NCBI RefSeq assembly: GCF_015693305.1
Contig: NZ_CP065138.1
Location: forward strand, 1,116,001 to 1,180,000
Source: Sphingobium sp. Cam5-1
GTDB taxonomy: Bacteria; Pseudomonadota; Alphaproteobacteria; Sphingomonadales; Sphingomonadaceae
DNA length: 64,000 bases
Direction of reading: 5' to 3'
Made by a program: the position numbers and the translations under genes. The first letter of the stretch is position 1; each line of letters starts with the position of its first letter. Under the pieces are notes generated by a model that was not told where the DNA came from, did not search any database, and was given only the letters and a program-made list of their open reading frames with translations. Of the stretch, positions 17,542 to 25,245 are shown one piece after another.

Positions 17542-18867
17542 ATGCCCGACCACGCCTTTTCGGACGACCCGGCGGTCCAATCGCAGCTGGACCGCCTTGC
17601 CACGCTGTCGCCGGGCGCGGACATATTGGGTCTCGAACGCATTACCAGCCTGCTTGACCGGCTCGGCAATCCGCACCGCGAGTTGCCGCCCATCTTCCAC
17701 GTCGCAGGCACCAACGGCAAAGGCTCGACTTGCGCATTCTTGCGCGCCGCGCTCGAAGCCGACGGCCGCAGCGTCCACGTCTTCACCTCGCCTCATCTCG
17801 TCCGCTTCAACGAACGCATCCGCATCAACGGCCAGCTGATCAGTGACGAAGCGCTCGCCCGCTATCTCTCCCGCGTCCTGGACGTGGCCGAAGGCATCGG
17901 CGCCAGTTTCTTCGAAGTCACCACCGCCGCCGCCTTCCTCGCCTTCGCCGAGCATCCAGCCGACGCCTGTATCCTCGAAGTGGGGCTGGGCGGCCGCCTG
18001 GACGCTACCAACATCATCGAAAATCCCGCCGTCTGCGGCATCGCCCAGCTCGGGATCGACCATCAGGCGTTCCTCGGCAACACGCTGCGCGACATCGCGG
18101 CGGAGAAGGCGGGCATCGCCAAGCCCGGCGCCGCCTTGGTAACTCAGCGCTACCCCGAATCACTGGCCCCCGCGATGCGCGAAGCCGCGAGCCGCGCCCG
18201 CACCGACTGGCTCCCCATGGGCCAAAGCTGGGACGCCGCCAGCTACCGTGACCGCCTGCACTATCGCGACGAACAAGGCCGCATCGAAACCCCGCTCCCC
18301 CGCCTTCCCGGCGCGCATCAGGTGCAGAACGCCGCCCTCGCCTTCGCCATGTTGCGCCATCAAACCGCCCTGCCCGTCAGCGAAGCCGCGCTCAAAGCCG
18401 CCCCCCTCTGGGCGCACTGGCCCGCCCGGCTCCAACGCCTGGACCACGGCCCGCTGCTAGCCCCCCTCCCCCCGGAAAGCGAAGCCTGGCTAGACGGCGG
18501 CCACAATGCCGGAGCCGGAGAAGCCATCAGCGCCTTCTTCACCGCAGATCGTCTCGCCGACCGCAAACTTCACCTCATGATCGGCATGCTCGCCAACAAG
18601 GAAGTGGATGCCTTCCTCTCCCCCTTCGCCGGACGCATAGCCCACATCCACGCGCTGCCCGTCCCCGGCCACGAGCACCATTCCGCCAACCGCTTCGCCG
18701 CCATCGCGGAGCGCTGGGGCATCGAATGCACAGCGCATGCCAACCCCGCCGCCGCCATCAACGCAGTTGCGGCGTCATCCCAAATAGAAGCCCCCCTCCT
18801 GCTCATCGCCGGGTCCCTCTACCTCGCAGGCGAAATTTTGCGCCTGAACGAGCAATATCCCGACTGA
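17542..18867 (+). CDS. folC: Bifunctional dihydrofolate/folylpolyglutamate synthase
   Basis: FolC adds glutamate to dihydropteroate and further glutamates to tetrahydrofolate, using ATP. The 441-residue protein carries the P-loop HVAGTNGKGSTC, the SPHLVRFNERI folate-loop motif, ILEVGLGGRLDATN and the C-terminal LDGGHNAGA motif, all diagnostic of the Mur ligase/FolC family. The ATG at 17542 has GAGGAA about ten bases upstream and lies 26 bases after accD, so it is probably the last gene of the trp-accD-folC operon. Confidence 0.96.
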   Translation: MPDHAFSDDPAVQSQLDRLATLSPGADILGLERITSLLDRLGNPHRELPPIFHVAGTNGKGSTCAFLRAALEADGRSVHVFTSPHLVRFNERIRINGQLISDEALARYLSRVLDVAEGIGASFFEVTTAAAFLAFAEHPADACILEVGLGGRLDATNIIENPAVCGIAQLGIDHQAFLGNTLRDIAAEKAGIAKPGAALVTQRYPESLAPAMREAASRARTDWLPMGQSWDAASYRDRLHYRDEQGRIETPLPRLPGAHQVQNAALAFAMLRHQTALPVSEAALKAAPLWAHWPARLQRLDHGPLLAPLPPESEAWLDGGHNAGAGEAISAFFTADRLADRKLHLMIGMLANKEVDAFLSPFAGRIAHIHALPVPGHEHHSANRFAAIAERWGIECTAHANPAAAINAVAASSQIEAPLLLIAGSLYLAGEILRLNEQYPD

Positions 18868-18873
18868 ATATAC

Positions 18874-18890
18874 TTGCGATTGACTCGCAA
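18874..18890. promoter_or_regulatory. Fur-like iron box palindrome
   Basis: A perfect inverted repeat, TTGCGA-TTGAC-TCGCAA, lies 46 bases before the start of the Cys-rich gene at 18937. It resembles the alphaproteobacterial Fur/iron-responsive operator as I know it (TGCGAATGATTCGCA-type). A possible -35 TTGACT overlaps its centre. Iron control is inferred. Confidence 0.6.
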
Positions 18891-18936
18891 TAGCGTACCT
18901 TGCTCTCCGTAACGCAACGGATAAAAAGGTGCTCAT

Positions 18937-19377
18937 ATGCCCCATGGAGAGATCACGCCCCTCGACCTGCCAGGCGCAATGCCTCCCGGCTACGGCAACC
19001 GCCTGTTCCTCTATGCGATGCGCCGCATGGCCAGCGCGGGGGTCGATGATGCCCACGCCGCCAACGCCATGCTCGGCGCGTTCGGGCGCAGCTACCGCCG
19101 CCCTCTTGTCCTCATGCGCGCCATGATGCTCGAACTTGCCCGCTGCGCTACCCGCCGGATACTCGTCGCGCCTTGCTGCTGCGCCCGTATGACCGCCGAC
19201 GAAGCATCGCTCATGCATTCGATCAGCACAGCGCTACAGGACCCGCCCGCATCCTATGAGCAACTCGCCTCGCTGCTCGGCACGGAAGATGTGCTAGGCG
19301 CCCTCACCTGCCTGCAAGCCGTCTCTCAAGCCCATAGCGACCTAGGCCGCCCGCTGGACCTTTACGCCGGAGCCTGA
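18937..19377 (+). CDS. Cys-rich conserved sphingomonad protein, DUF6628-like
   Basis: A 146-residue soluble protein without signal peptide or membrane segment. It resembles what I recall as the DUF6628 family: an N-terminal AMRRMASAG, then AMLGAFGRSYRRPLVLMRAMM, and a motif ILVAPCCCARMTADE with Cys80, Cys81 and Cys82 plus Cys70 and Cys102-region residues. A triple cysteine in a small cytoplasmic protein suggests metal or Fe-S binding or a redox role, but no function is known to me. AAAAGG precedes the ATG by about eight bases. The Fur-like palindrome upstream makes it a candidate iron-regulated gene. It converges on the AmpG-type transporter and overlaps its end by 16 bases. Confidence 0.75.
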   Translation: MPHGEITPLDLPGAMPPGYGNRLFLYAMRRMASAGVDDAHAANAMLGAFGRSYRRPLVLMRAMMLELARCATRRILVAPCCCARMTADEASLMHSISTALQDPPASYEQLASLLGTEDVLGALTCLQAVSQAHSDLGRPLDLYAGA

Positions 19378-20687
19378 CCCCCGTCATCCGTAGCGGCGCT
19401 GCCGACACTCGCATCCACCAGCCCGCTGCGCATCATCAGCCAGAACAGGATAATGCCCGGCAGCGCCAGCACGGTCGTCAGCAGGTAGAAATCGACATAG
19501 CCGAACCGCTCGATCAACGCGCCCGCCGACGTCCCCGTCAGAAACCGCCCGACAATGCTCGCCGCCGCCGAAATCATCGCATATTGCGCGGCGGTGAAGC
19601 GCAAATCGCACAGCGCGGAGAAATAGGCGACCACGGCAACGCCGCCGATCCCGCTAGCGAAATTCTCGAACCCAATGGCACCCGCCATGCCCACATTGCT
19701 CTTTCCGGTCGCCGCCAGCATGGCAAAGCTGAAGTTCGACACCGCCATCAGCACCAGGCTGATAAACACCGACCGCTTCAACCCCAACCGCGCATACAAC
19801 ACCCCGCCCACGAAAATCCCGGCCAGCAATGCCCAGAAACCCACGCCCACATCGTAGATCGCGATCTCCTCATTGCTGTACCCCAGATCGTTGAACAGCA
19901 GCCGGAATGTCAGGTTGGCCAGCGTGTCGCCGATCTTGTGGACGATGATGAACAGCAGGACGAGCAGCGCGCCCTTGCGCTTGAAGAAATCAACGAACGG
20001 CCCAATGATCGCCTGCGCCAATTCCCCGCCCGTCTTCCGGGAAGCAATCTCGCGATGCCGCTCCGGCTCGCCAACGATCAACGCCGCCAGCATCGCGGGC
20101 AGCGCAAACAGCGAACAGACCAGATAGGCCAGCGTCCAGTCCCAATATTGCGCCACCACCAGCGCCAGAGCGCCCGCCGCCGCCGCACCGATGCGCCAGC
20201 CATATTGCGACATGCCCGCGCCAATACCCAATTGCTCGGGCCGCAATATCTCGATCCGATAGCCATCGATGATGATGTCGAACGTCGCCCCCGCTATCCC
20301 CAGCAGGATCGCCGCCCGCACCGTGCCCATAAGGTCGGTTGCCGGATCGACCACGGCCAGATTGACCACGGCTGCCATCACCAGCAGCCCCGCCACCAGC
20401 ATCCACGACACGCGTTGCCCCAACCGATGCAGCAGGGGTAACTTCACCCCCTCAATCACCCAGGCCCACAGCCATTTGAGATTATAGGCAAGCAGCACCA
20501 GGCTGAACGCCGTGACGCTCTTCTTGTCGATCCCGTCCTGCGCCAGCCGCGACGCCAGGTTCGCGCCGATCATCGCAAAGGGAAAGCCCGACGAGATACC
20601 GAGGAACAGCGCGGCGAGCGGCGCCTTCTCTACATAGGGCTTCACCGCATCCAGCCAGCCTCGGGTGCCCACGGCAATGTCATTCAT
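19362..20687 (-). CDS. AmpG-type major facilitator transporter
   Basis: A 441-residue inner-membrane protein of the AmpG family (MFS), which imports anhydromuropeptides for cell-wall recycling and, in some bacteria, controls AmpC induction. About twelve hydrophobic segments are visible. Family features include FLGISSGFPFAMIG near the start, WLWAWVIEGVKLPLL, and FDIIIDGYRIEIL in the first half. I chose the ATG at 20687 (MNDIAVGTRGWLD), because the frame upstream to a TTG at 20807 has no similarity and would add 40 polar residues. No ribosome site is convincing. Substrate remains inferred, since AmpG-like proteins also transport other compounds. The gene stands alone. Confidence 0.82.
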   Translation of the reverse strand: MNDIAVGTRGWLDAVKPYVEKAPLAALFLGISSGFPFAMIGANLASRLAQDGIDKKSVTAFSLVLLAYNLKWLWAWVIEGVKLPLLHRLGQRVSWMLVAGLLVMAAVVNLAVVDPATDLMGTVRAAILLGIAGATFDIIIDGYRIEILRPEQLGIGAGMSQYGWRIGAAAAGALALVVAQYWDWTLAYLVCSLFALPAMLAALIVGEPERHREIASRKTGGELAQAIIGPFVDFFKRKGALLVLLFIIVHKIGDTLANLTFRLLFNDLGYSNEEIAIYDVGVGFWALLAGIFVGGVLYARLGLKRSVFISLVLMAVSNFSFAMLAATGKSNVGMAGAIGFENFASGIGGVAVVAYFSALCDLRFTAAQYAMISAAASIVGRFLTGTSAGALIERFGYVDFYLLTTVLALPGIILFWLMMRSGLVDASVGSAATDDGGQAPA

Positions 20688-21051
20688 GAAAAAGGCGCGC
20701 CCCCAAAATGCTTTATCGCGCCACCATATGGCCAATCCCCGGAGAAACAAGCAGAACTCGCCCCGGACATATGGCCGCGTCAGGCCATACAACCCACAAG
20801 CCACCAACTTTTCCCGAAATGGCGCTTCGGGAGCCTTCCTATCATCTCCCCTCCCGCAGGCGGGAGGGGTCGGGGGTGGGCTAGCGCAACACAGGCCTCA
20901 TCAAATGGGCTCACGCAAGGCTCGCTACGCTCGCGCCCACCCCTAACCCCTCCCGCCTGCGGGAGGGGAATGTCTTGGATGGGTGGTGAGCGGACTGGCG
21001 GCTTTGATGCCGTTAGCTAGCGAAAGCCGACAAGCCAGAAGCCCAATTGCC
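20688..21051. other. Gene-free gap holding a palindromic repeat pair
   Basis: No convincing gene is seen in these 364 bases. They hold the promoter region of the AmpG-type gene, two inverted REP-like palindromes at 20848-20968 (listed separately) and about 80 bases of unremarkable sequence before the end of the exported-protein gene. A frame continuing the transporter upstream to 20807 was judged non-coding. Confidence 0.6.
20848..20968. repeat. Inverted pair of REP-like GC palindromes
   Basis: Two 22-base palindromes, each CCCCTCCCGC plus two bases plus GCGGGAGGGG, lie at 20848-20869 and 20947-20968. Their flanks (GGGGTCGGGGGTGGGC and GCCCACCCCTAACCCC) are also inverted, so the unit is a doublet like a bacterial interspersed mosaic element. 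It lies between two minus-strand genes. Confidence 0.75.
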
Positions 21052-22362
21052 TTAGCGCGCAATCGTTAAGAAGGGCGCTTGGGCAACGGCCGAGTAAACG
21101 CATTGCTCTTGCGGCAAGTCGGCAAAATCGACCTTCAGGCTGTTGCCTTCTACTCGGCGAAAATGAACGGCCGGTAATATAACCCACCCATATGCCGGAA
21201 GGCCATTGAACTTCACAATTGGAAGCTTTGGCAATTTATCGACGTTTCTCACATTGTAGAGCCTTGCCACGTCGAGTTGCACATTAAAATTCCGGAGCGG
21301 CATTGGCTGTGCGGGACGGGCGCTACATGCTTCAACGTAGATCGGATGGCCTTGCGGATTCACAAGAGCGCGAACCGGGATAGGATCGCGAGTTGCATCG
21401 GCGTCAGCAGCAGCCGCCATGTCGAGATGGGCACGTAGCAAATCAATGGAGGGTCGCGATGGAGAGGTTGGGATGTCGCCTCCATTCACATCTTTGACCG
21501 CCTTCATCATGCGCGCTGCATATTTGCGGTATCCAAAAAGAGTGCGAGTTGCTTCAGCCCAGAAGGCGACTTCCTGGTCATCGGCCGCAACGGGAATCCG
21601 ATTTAGATCTTCCAGTTCCAGGAGTCGGTTCAGTGGACGATCATCAAGATATCGGAGTAATTGACGTGCAGCCACAGGGTTGGTCGGCAAGGCAGCTTCG
21701 GCCAATGCTATCCGGGCTGCGCCGCCGCCTTTGCTGCTTTCTGCGAGCGCCTCGAGATAAGGCCTCAAACCTGCCCGCTCAACATTGCCCAAAAGACTAT
21801 TGTCGATGCCATCAGACCACTGAGCCTCTGGTGACACTCCAACGTGCATCCGAAAGCGTAGGTAGTAGCGGCGTGCTTCTGCTGGATCCTTGACCCCTGA
21901 CGCTCCTGTTTTGTAGGCGAGGCCGAGCCAATCTAAGGCGTTACTGGCACCTCGCCGCTCATCTGGAGTCGCACCGATGAGATATTCCATCAGAGCCACG
22001 GCCTCTTTAGGATGCGCAGGGCACTTCAGGCTGGCATCGCCATCCATCATGCGTTCGTGTGTTCCGATAGCTGGAGCAAGAAGCCCTTTGGCAATCTGGT
22101 ACAGATCCTGTCCCGCATCTTGATCCATCTGGACCGAAGGTCGTGAAAGCAAGGCAAGCCGGGGTGCAAGGTCTACCGGAAATACCCGCCCTCGTTTCCC
22201 CGATTCAATCCAGCCTCCAGTGCATTGAGGCAATGCAGCTTTGATGGTTTCAATGGTTTCCACCGGCATCGGCGGCGACGCGTAAGATGGCATCGAGAGA
22301 CCCGCGAACCCTGCGATCATCAAGGTGCGGCGATTTCCTTTAAGACTGGTTTTGAACGTCAT
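21052..22362 (-). CDS. Exported protein of unknown function
   Basis: A 436-residue protein with a signal peptide (RRTLMIAGFAGLSMPSYASPP). I do not recognise a family with certainty. The middle (DERRGASNALDWLGLAYKTG, then DPAEARRYYLRFRMH) resembles Sel1-like repeats. The C-terminal 110 residues (ALVNPQGHPIYVEAC, ending in a QEQCVYS segment) recall the domain of energy-transducer TonB-like or AMIN-type exported proteins, but this is weak. The DNA is less GC-rich than that of surrounding genes, with more A- and T-ended codons, consistent with transfer or weak selection. It stands alone next to the REP doublet. Start at the ATG at 22362; no clear ribosome site. Confidence 0.65.
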   Translation of the reverse strand: MTFKTSLKGNRRTLMIAGFAGLSMPSYASPPMPVETIETIKAALPQCTGGWIESGKRGRVFPVDLAPRLALLSRPSVQMDQDAGQDLYQIAKGLLAPAIGTHERMMDGDASLKCPAHPKEAVALMEYLIGATPDERRGASNALDWLGLAYKTGASGVKDPAEARRYYLRFRMHVGVSPEAQWSDGIDNSLLGNVERAGLRPYLEALAESSKGGGAARIALAEAALPTNPVAARQLLRYLDDRPLNRLLELEDLNRIPVAADDQEVAFWAEATRTLFGYRKYAARMMKAVKDVNGGDIPTSPSRPSIDLLRAHLDMAAAADADATRDPIPVRALVNPQGHPIYVEACSARPAQPMPLRNFNVQLDVARLYNVRNVDKLPKLPIVKFNGLPAYGWVILPAVHFRRVEGNSLKVDFADLPQEQCVYSAVAQAPFLTIAR

Positions 22363-22482
22363 AGAGGATGTGTGTCAGGAAAATATGGTGGCCGCTATCA
22401 GGAAATGGCCATGGATCTGCTGATGTCCACAACTGGTCGCTAGCCGCCATCCTCCGCAGGCCACGACCAGCCTGAACCAACA

Positions 22483-22941
22483 TCACCCCACCCGATCAAA
22501 CAAATGCAATCCACGCGGCACCCGCGGCAGCTCCCCACCACGCAGCACCGCCTCAATCACCCCGATCGAAGCCAGCAGATCGCGCGGCAAATAAGGTTTC
22601 GCCAGACACCCTACCGCCATCTCATGCGCATCAATCGGACAGGCACCGCTGACGAACAGCACCGCCAGCCCCTTCGCATAGGCATGACGCGCCACATCAA
22701 TGCCCGTCTTGTCGCCATGCAGGGTAATATCGGCGATCACCAAATCGACCTCATCCTGCTCAATGACGCTGATCGCATGGTCATAATCCTCGACCGTCGC
22801 GGCCACGCGGTAGCCAGCCTGCTCCAGCACATGCTCGTTGTCGAAGGCGACCAAAGGCTCATCTTCCACCACCAGCACGCTGATGATGGCCTGTGCCTGC
22901 TGCCGCGGCTTCGAGTCCCCTTTGACTAGCCCGAAAAACAT
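22483..22941 (-). CDS. Response regulator receiver-domain protein
   Basis: A 152-residue protein consisting of one CheY-like receiver domain with short extensions and no DNA-binding output domain. VLVVEDEPLVAF gives the acidic pair, VIADITLHG the phosphorylatable Asp, VLFVSG the conserved Ser/Thr position and CLAKPYLPRDL the Lys. A Lys-Gln-rich N-terminal extension precedes it. I chose the ATG at 22941 (MFFGLVKGD), which follows GGGGCGGA; an ATG at 22971 lacks a site. Stand-alone receivers of this kind often act in phosphorelays or the general stress response, but no kinase is adjacent. Confidence 0.85.
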   Translation of the reverse strand: MFFGLVKGDSKPRQQAQAIISVLVVEDEPLVAFDNEHVLEQAGYRVAATVEDYDHAISVIEQDEVDLVIADITLHGDKTGIDVARHAYAKGLAVLFVSGACPIDAHEMAVGCLAKPYLPRDLLASIGVIEAVLRGGELPRVPRGLHLFDRVG

Positions 22942-23102
22942 TTGCCGATCCGCCCCATATGCGCCATGCACCCGATCAAACGCGCGACCCCTTAAGGGAG
23001 TTGCGGCCGCCCCTGCGCACTCGGCGACAGGGCGGCACTATTCGTCATTTTCCCGGCATCTCCGATATGGGAATGCCGCCGCTTCGTTAAAAGGAACCGA
23101 GC

Positions 23103-24020
23103 GTGGAGCCGCCGAAAAAATCAGCACCGCCGCGCAGGGCAGGACCGGGCGGCCCCCGGCGCCCCACCGACGGCAAACCCGCCGGTTCGTCGCGCCCTGC
23201 TCGCCCGCCTTTCAAGAAAAGAAGCGCTGCTCCCGTCAAGCCAGCCAATCCCCATCCGGCGCGCGTGGCCGCTGCCGCCAGCGGCACGAACGAACCGCAA
23301 CGCATCGCAAAGCTGCTCGCTCGCGCCGGGGTCGCCTCGCGCCGGGAAGTGGAACGGATGATCGAGGAAGGCCGGGTCACTCTCGATGGTCAACTGATCT
23401 CGACCCCCGCGACCCTGCTGACCTCGCTCAATGGCGTGTCGGTGGATGGCAACCCGGTGGCGCAACCCGCTCCCGCCCGTCTCTTCCTGTTTCACAAGCC
23501 TTCGGGCTATTTGACGACCGAGCGCGACCCGCGCGGCCGCCCTACCATCTACGACCGCTTGCCCGCCGACCTTCCCCGCCTCATGCCGATCGGCCGTCTG
23601 GACATGACCACGGAGGGGCTTCTGCTCCTCACCACCGATGGCGAATTCAAACGGCAGATGGAATTGCCCGCGACCGGCGTGCCGCGCACCTATCGCGCCC
23701 GCGCCTTTGGTGAGGTCAGTCAGGCCCAGCTTGAAGATTTGTTCATGGGCATAGAGATTGACGGCATCCGCTATGGCCAGATCGAGGCCAATCTGGAACG
23801 CCGCACCGGCCGTAACCAGTGGATCGAAATGACCCTGACGGAGGGCAAGAACCGCGAAGTGCGGCGTGTTCTGGAGCATCTGGGTCTACAGGTAAGCCGC
23901 CTCATCCGCACCAGCTATGGCCCCTTCCATCTTGGCGAACTCGCGTCGGGCGCGGTGCAGGAAGTGCGCCAGCACGACCTCATCGTCTTCCGCAAGAGCT
24001 TGAAGACGCCCAAATCCTGA
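23103..24020 (+). CDS. RluB/RsuA-family rRNA pseudouridine synthase
   Basis: A 305-residue pseudouridine synthase. A basic, Pro/Ala-rich tail of about 65 residues precedes an S4 RNA-binding domain (RIAKLLARAGVASRREVERM) and the catalytic domain with MPIGRLDMTTEGLLLLT, whose Asp is the catalytic residue. EGKNREVRRVLEHLGLQV is the RsuA/RluB signature. It is expected to modify 23S rRNA (RluB-like, position 2605 in E. coli numbering), though RluE or RsuA roles cannot be excluded. Starts at a GTG. rsmD, another rRNA-modification gene, follows within 60 bases, so they are likely co-transcribed. Confidence 0.9.
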   Translation: MEPPKKSAPPRRAGPGGPRRPTDGKPAGSSRPARPPFKKRSAAPVKPANPHPARVAAAASGTNEPQRIAKLLARAGVASRREVERMIEEGRVTLDGQLISTPATLLTSLNGVSVDGNPVAQPAPARLFLFHKPSGYLTTERDPRGRPTIYDRLPADLPRLMPIGRLDMTTEGLLLLTTDGEFKRQMELPATGVPRTYRARAFGEVSQAQLEDLFMGIEIDGIRYGQIEANLERRTGRNQWIEMTLTEGKNREVRRVLEHLGLQVSRLIRTSYGPFHLGELASGAVQEVRQHDLIVFRKSLKTPKS

Positions 24021-24024
24021 AGCT

Positions 24025-24063
24025 AAACCCGTTCGCCCTGCGCTTGTCTCAGGGCTTTCCTTC
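24025..24063. repeat. Degenerate copy of the sphingomonad GTTCGCCCTGAGC-type repeat
   Basis: CCGTTCGCCCTGCGCTTGTC followed by TCAGGGC resembles the same repeat family as that at 15721 in its GTTCGCCCTGAGCTTGTCGA variant. It lies between the pseudouridine synthase and rsmD. Assignment is from memory and the copy is imperfect. Confidence 0.4.
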
Positions 24064-24079
24064 TGCACGGACGCCAATC

Positions 24080-24628
24080 ATGAGAATCATCGCAGGCCAA
24101 TGGCGCGGCCGCCCGCTGGCAGCTCCCAAAGGCGACGCCACCCGCCCCACGGCCGACCGTACGCGCGAAACGCTCTTTTCGATGCTGGTGAGCCGCATCG
24201 GATCATTTGAAGGGTTGGCCGTCGGCGATTTCTTTGCAGGATCGGGCGCCTTGGGCTTTGAAGCCCTGTCCCGTGGCGCGGCTAGCTGCCTCTTCGTTGA
24301 ACAGGATCAGGCGGCTCTCAATGTGATCCGCGCCAATGGCGACAAGCTCGGCATCCGGCCCGACATTCGGCAGAGCAGCGTGCTCTCCTTGGGGCCTGCG
24401 TCGAACCCGCTGGACCTGATTTTCATAGACCCGCCTTATAATAGCGGCGCAGGCGTCGTCGCTCTCGATAAGTTAAGCCGTCTGGGCTGGACCGGCCCCG
24501 CTACCTGGATCAGCATCGAAACCGATCGCCGCGAAGATGTGGAGGTCAAGGGCTTTGTCGTGGAGGCAACCCGCGACGTCGGCAAGGCACGCCTGACCCT
24601 CTTAAGAGCGATTCCCTCTCCCCTTTAG
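24080..24628 (+). CDS. rsmD: 16S rRNA (guanine(966)-N(2))-methyltransferase
   Basis: RsmD methylates G966 of 16S rRNA in the assembled 30S subunit, using SAM. The 182-residue protein starts with MRIIAGQWRGRPLAAP and has RPTADRTRETLFSML, the SAM-binding FFAGSGALGFEAL and the catalytic FIDPPYNSG motif. Family lengths are about 180-200. The last residues (PSPL) and the TAG stop are supplied by a REP-like palindrome at 24614-24637, so the natural C-terminus has probably been replaced by repeat sequence. It follows the pseudouridine synthase gene. Confidence 0.95.
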   Translation: MRIIAGQWRGRPLAAPKGDATRPTADRTRETLFSMLVSRIGSFEGLAVGDFFAGSGALGFEALSRGAASCLFVEQDQAALNVIRANGDKLGIRPDIRQSSVLSLGPASNPLDLIFIDPPYNSGAGVVALDKLSRLGWTGPATWISIETDRREDVEVKGFVVEATRDVGKARLTLLRAIPSPL

Positions 24629-24650
24629 GGGAGAGGGTTAGGGAGAGGGG
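24614..24650. repeat. REP-like palindrome overlapping the rsmD stop
   Basis: CCCTCTCCCC, loop TTTA, GGGGAGAGGG forms a perfect ten-base-pair stem at 24614-24637, followed by a partial extra copy (TTAGGGAGAGGGG). It contains the last codons and stop of rsmD and may also act as a transcription end between the convergent rsmD and globin genes. Confidence 0.7.
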
Positions 24651-24680
24651 AACACCCCAGGAGGCATCCCCACCCATCAA

Positions 24681-25130
24681 TCAAGCCGCTTCAGCATCCT
24701 CATAAGCCTGCGCTTCCTTGCCAATCAATATCTCGGCGAGGAACCAATAGGCCTTGCCCCACGCTTCCAACACAGCATCCGTGGCAACATCCGCGCCCAG
24801 GACATCGCGGATCGCGGGCAGCAGCGCTTCGGCAACCTTGGGATAATGTTCAGCCTTCACGCCGGTTTCGACGTGCCGCTGCACCATACGCTCGACCGCG
24901 CCGGTGAGCGCCTGCAGCTTGTCGATATTCTCGGCATAGCCAAGGATAGCCGCGGCCAGACGCTTGGGCTGCTCACCGCTGTCCTGTGCCGCCTGATCGA
25001 ACATGTCCTTGATCGACGCATCCTGGAACAGGCGCGCATACATGGCGGTCGTGATTTCCACCCCATGGCTCCGCAGCGCGGGAGCGGTTGCCTTGACGAT
25101 CGCGATGGTTTCAGCGCTGAGCTGGCTCAT
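24681..25130 (-). CDS. Single-domain globin of the flavohemoglobin type
   Basis: A 149-residue globin matching the haem domain of flavohaemoglobin (Hmp) but without the FAD/NAD reductase domains. Key residues are present: distal Tyr31 (TAMYARLFQ), Gln54 (GEQPKRL), proximal His86 (QRHVETG) and Tyr96 (AEHYPKV). Hmp-type globins convert nitric oxide to nitrate; a single-domain form would need a separate reductase. I chose the ATG at 25130 since the upstream frame covers the operator region. It is divergent from nsrR, with two NsrR-like operators between them, so derepression by NO is likely. The product probably protects against nitrosative stress. Confidence 0.9.
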   Translation of the reverse strand: MSQLSAETIAIVKATAPALRSHGVEITTAMYARLFQDASIKDMFDQAAQDSGEQPKRLAAAILGYAENIDKLQALTGAVERMVQRHVETGVKAEHYPKVAEALLPAIRDVLGADVATDAVLEAWGKAYWFLAEILIGKEAQAYEDAEAA

Positions 25131-25161
25131 ATATGCACCCCATTGAACTAGAGACTCGGTA

Positions 25162-25184
25162 AAGATGCCTTTACGGTACATCTT
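25162..25184. promoter_or_regulatory. NsrR-like operator 1
   Basis: AAGATG and CATCTT half-sites are separated by 11 bases, giving the 11-1-11 arrangement of the known NsrR box (AAGATGC...GCATCTT). It lies between the divergent globin and nsrR genes, 32 bases upstream of the globin start. Confidence 0.8.
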
Positions 25185-25185
25185 T

Positions 25186-25210
25186 AAACATGTAAACAAG
25201 CTGCATGTTT
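25186..25210. promoter_or_regulatory. NsrR-like operator 2
   Basis: AAACATG and CATGTTT half-sites are separated by 11 bases, the same spacing as operator 1 with G changed to C in each half. Its centre is 25 bases from that of operator 1 and 48 bases upstream of the nsrR ATG. Confidence 0.6.
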
Positions 25211-25245
25211 TATCTGCAAACCCGGTTCAATTAACGCATTCCCTC

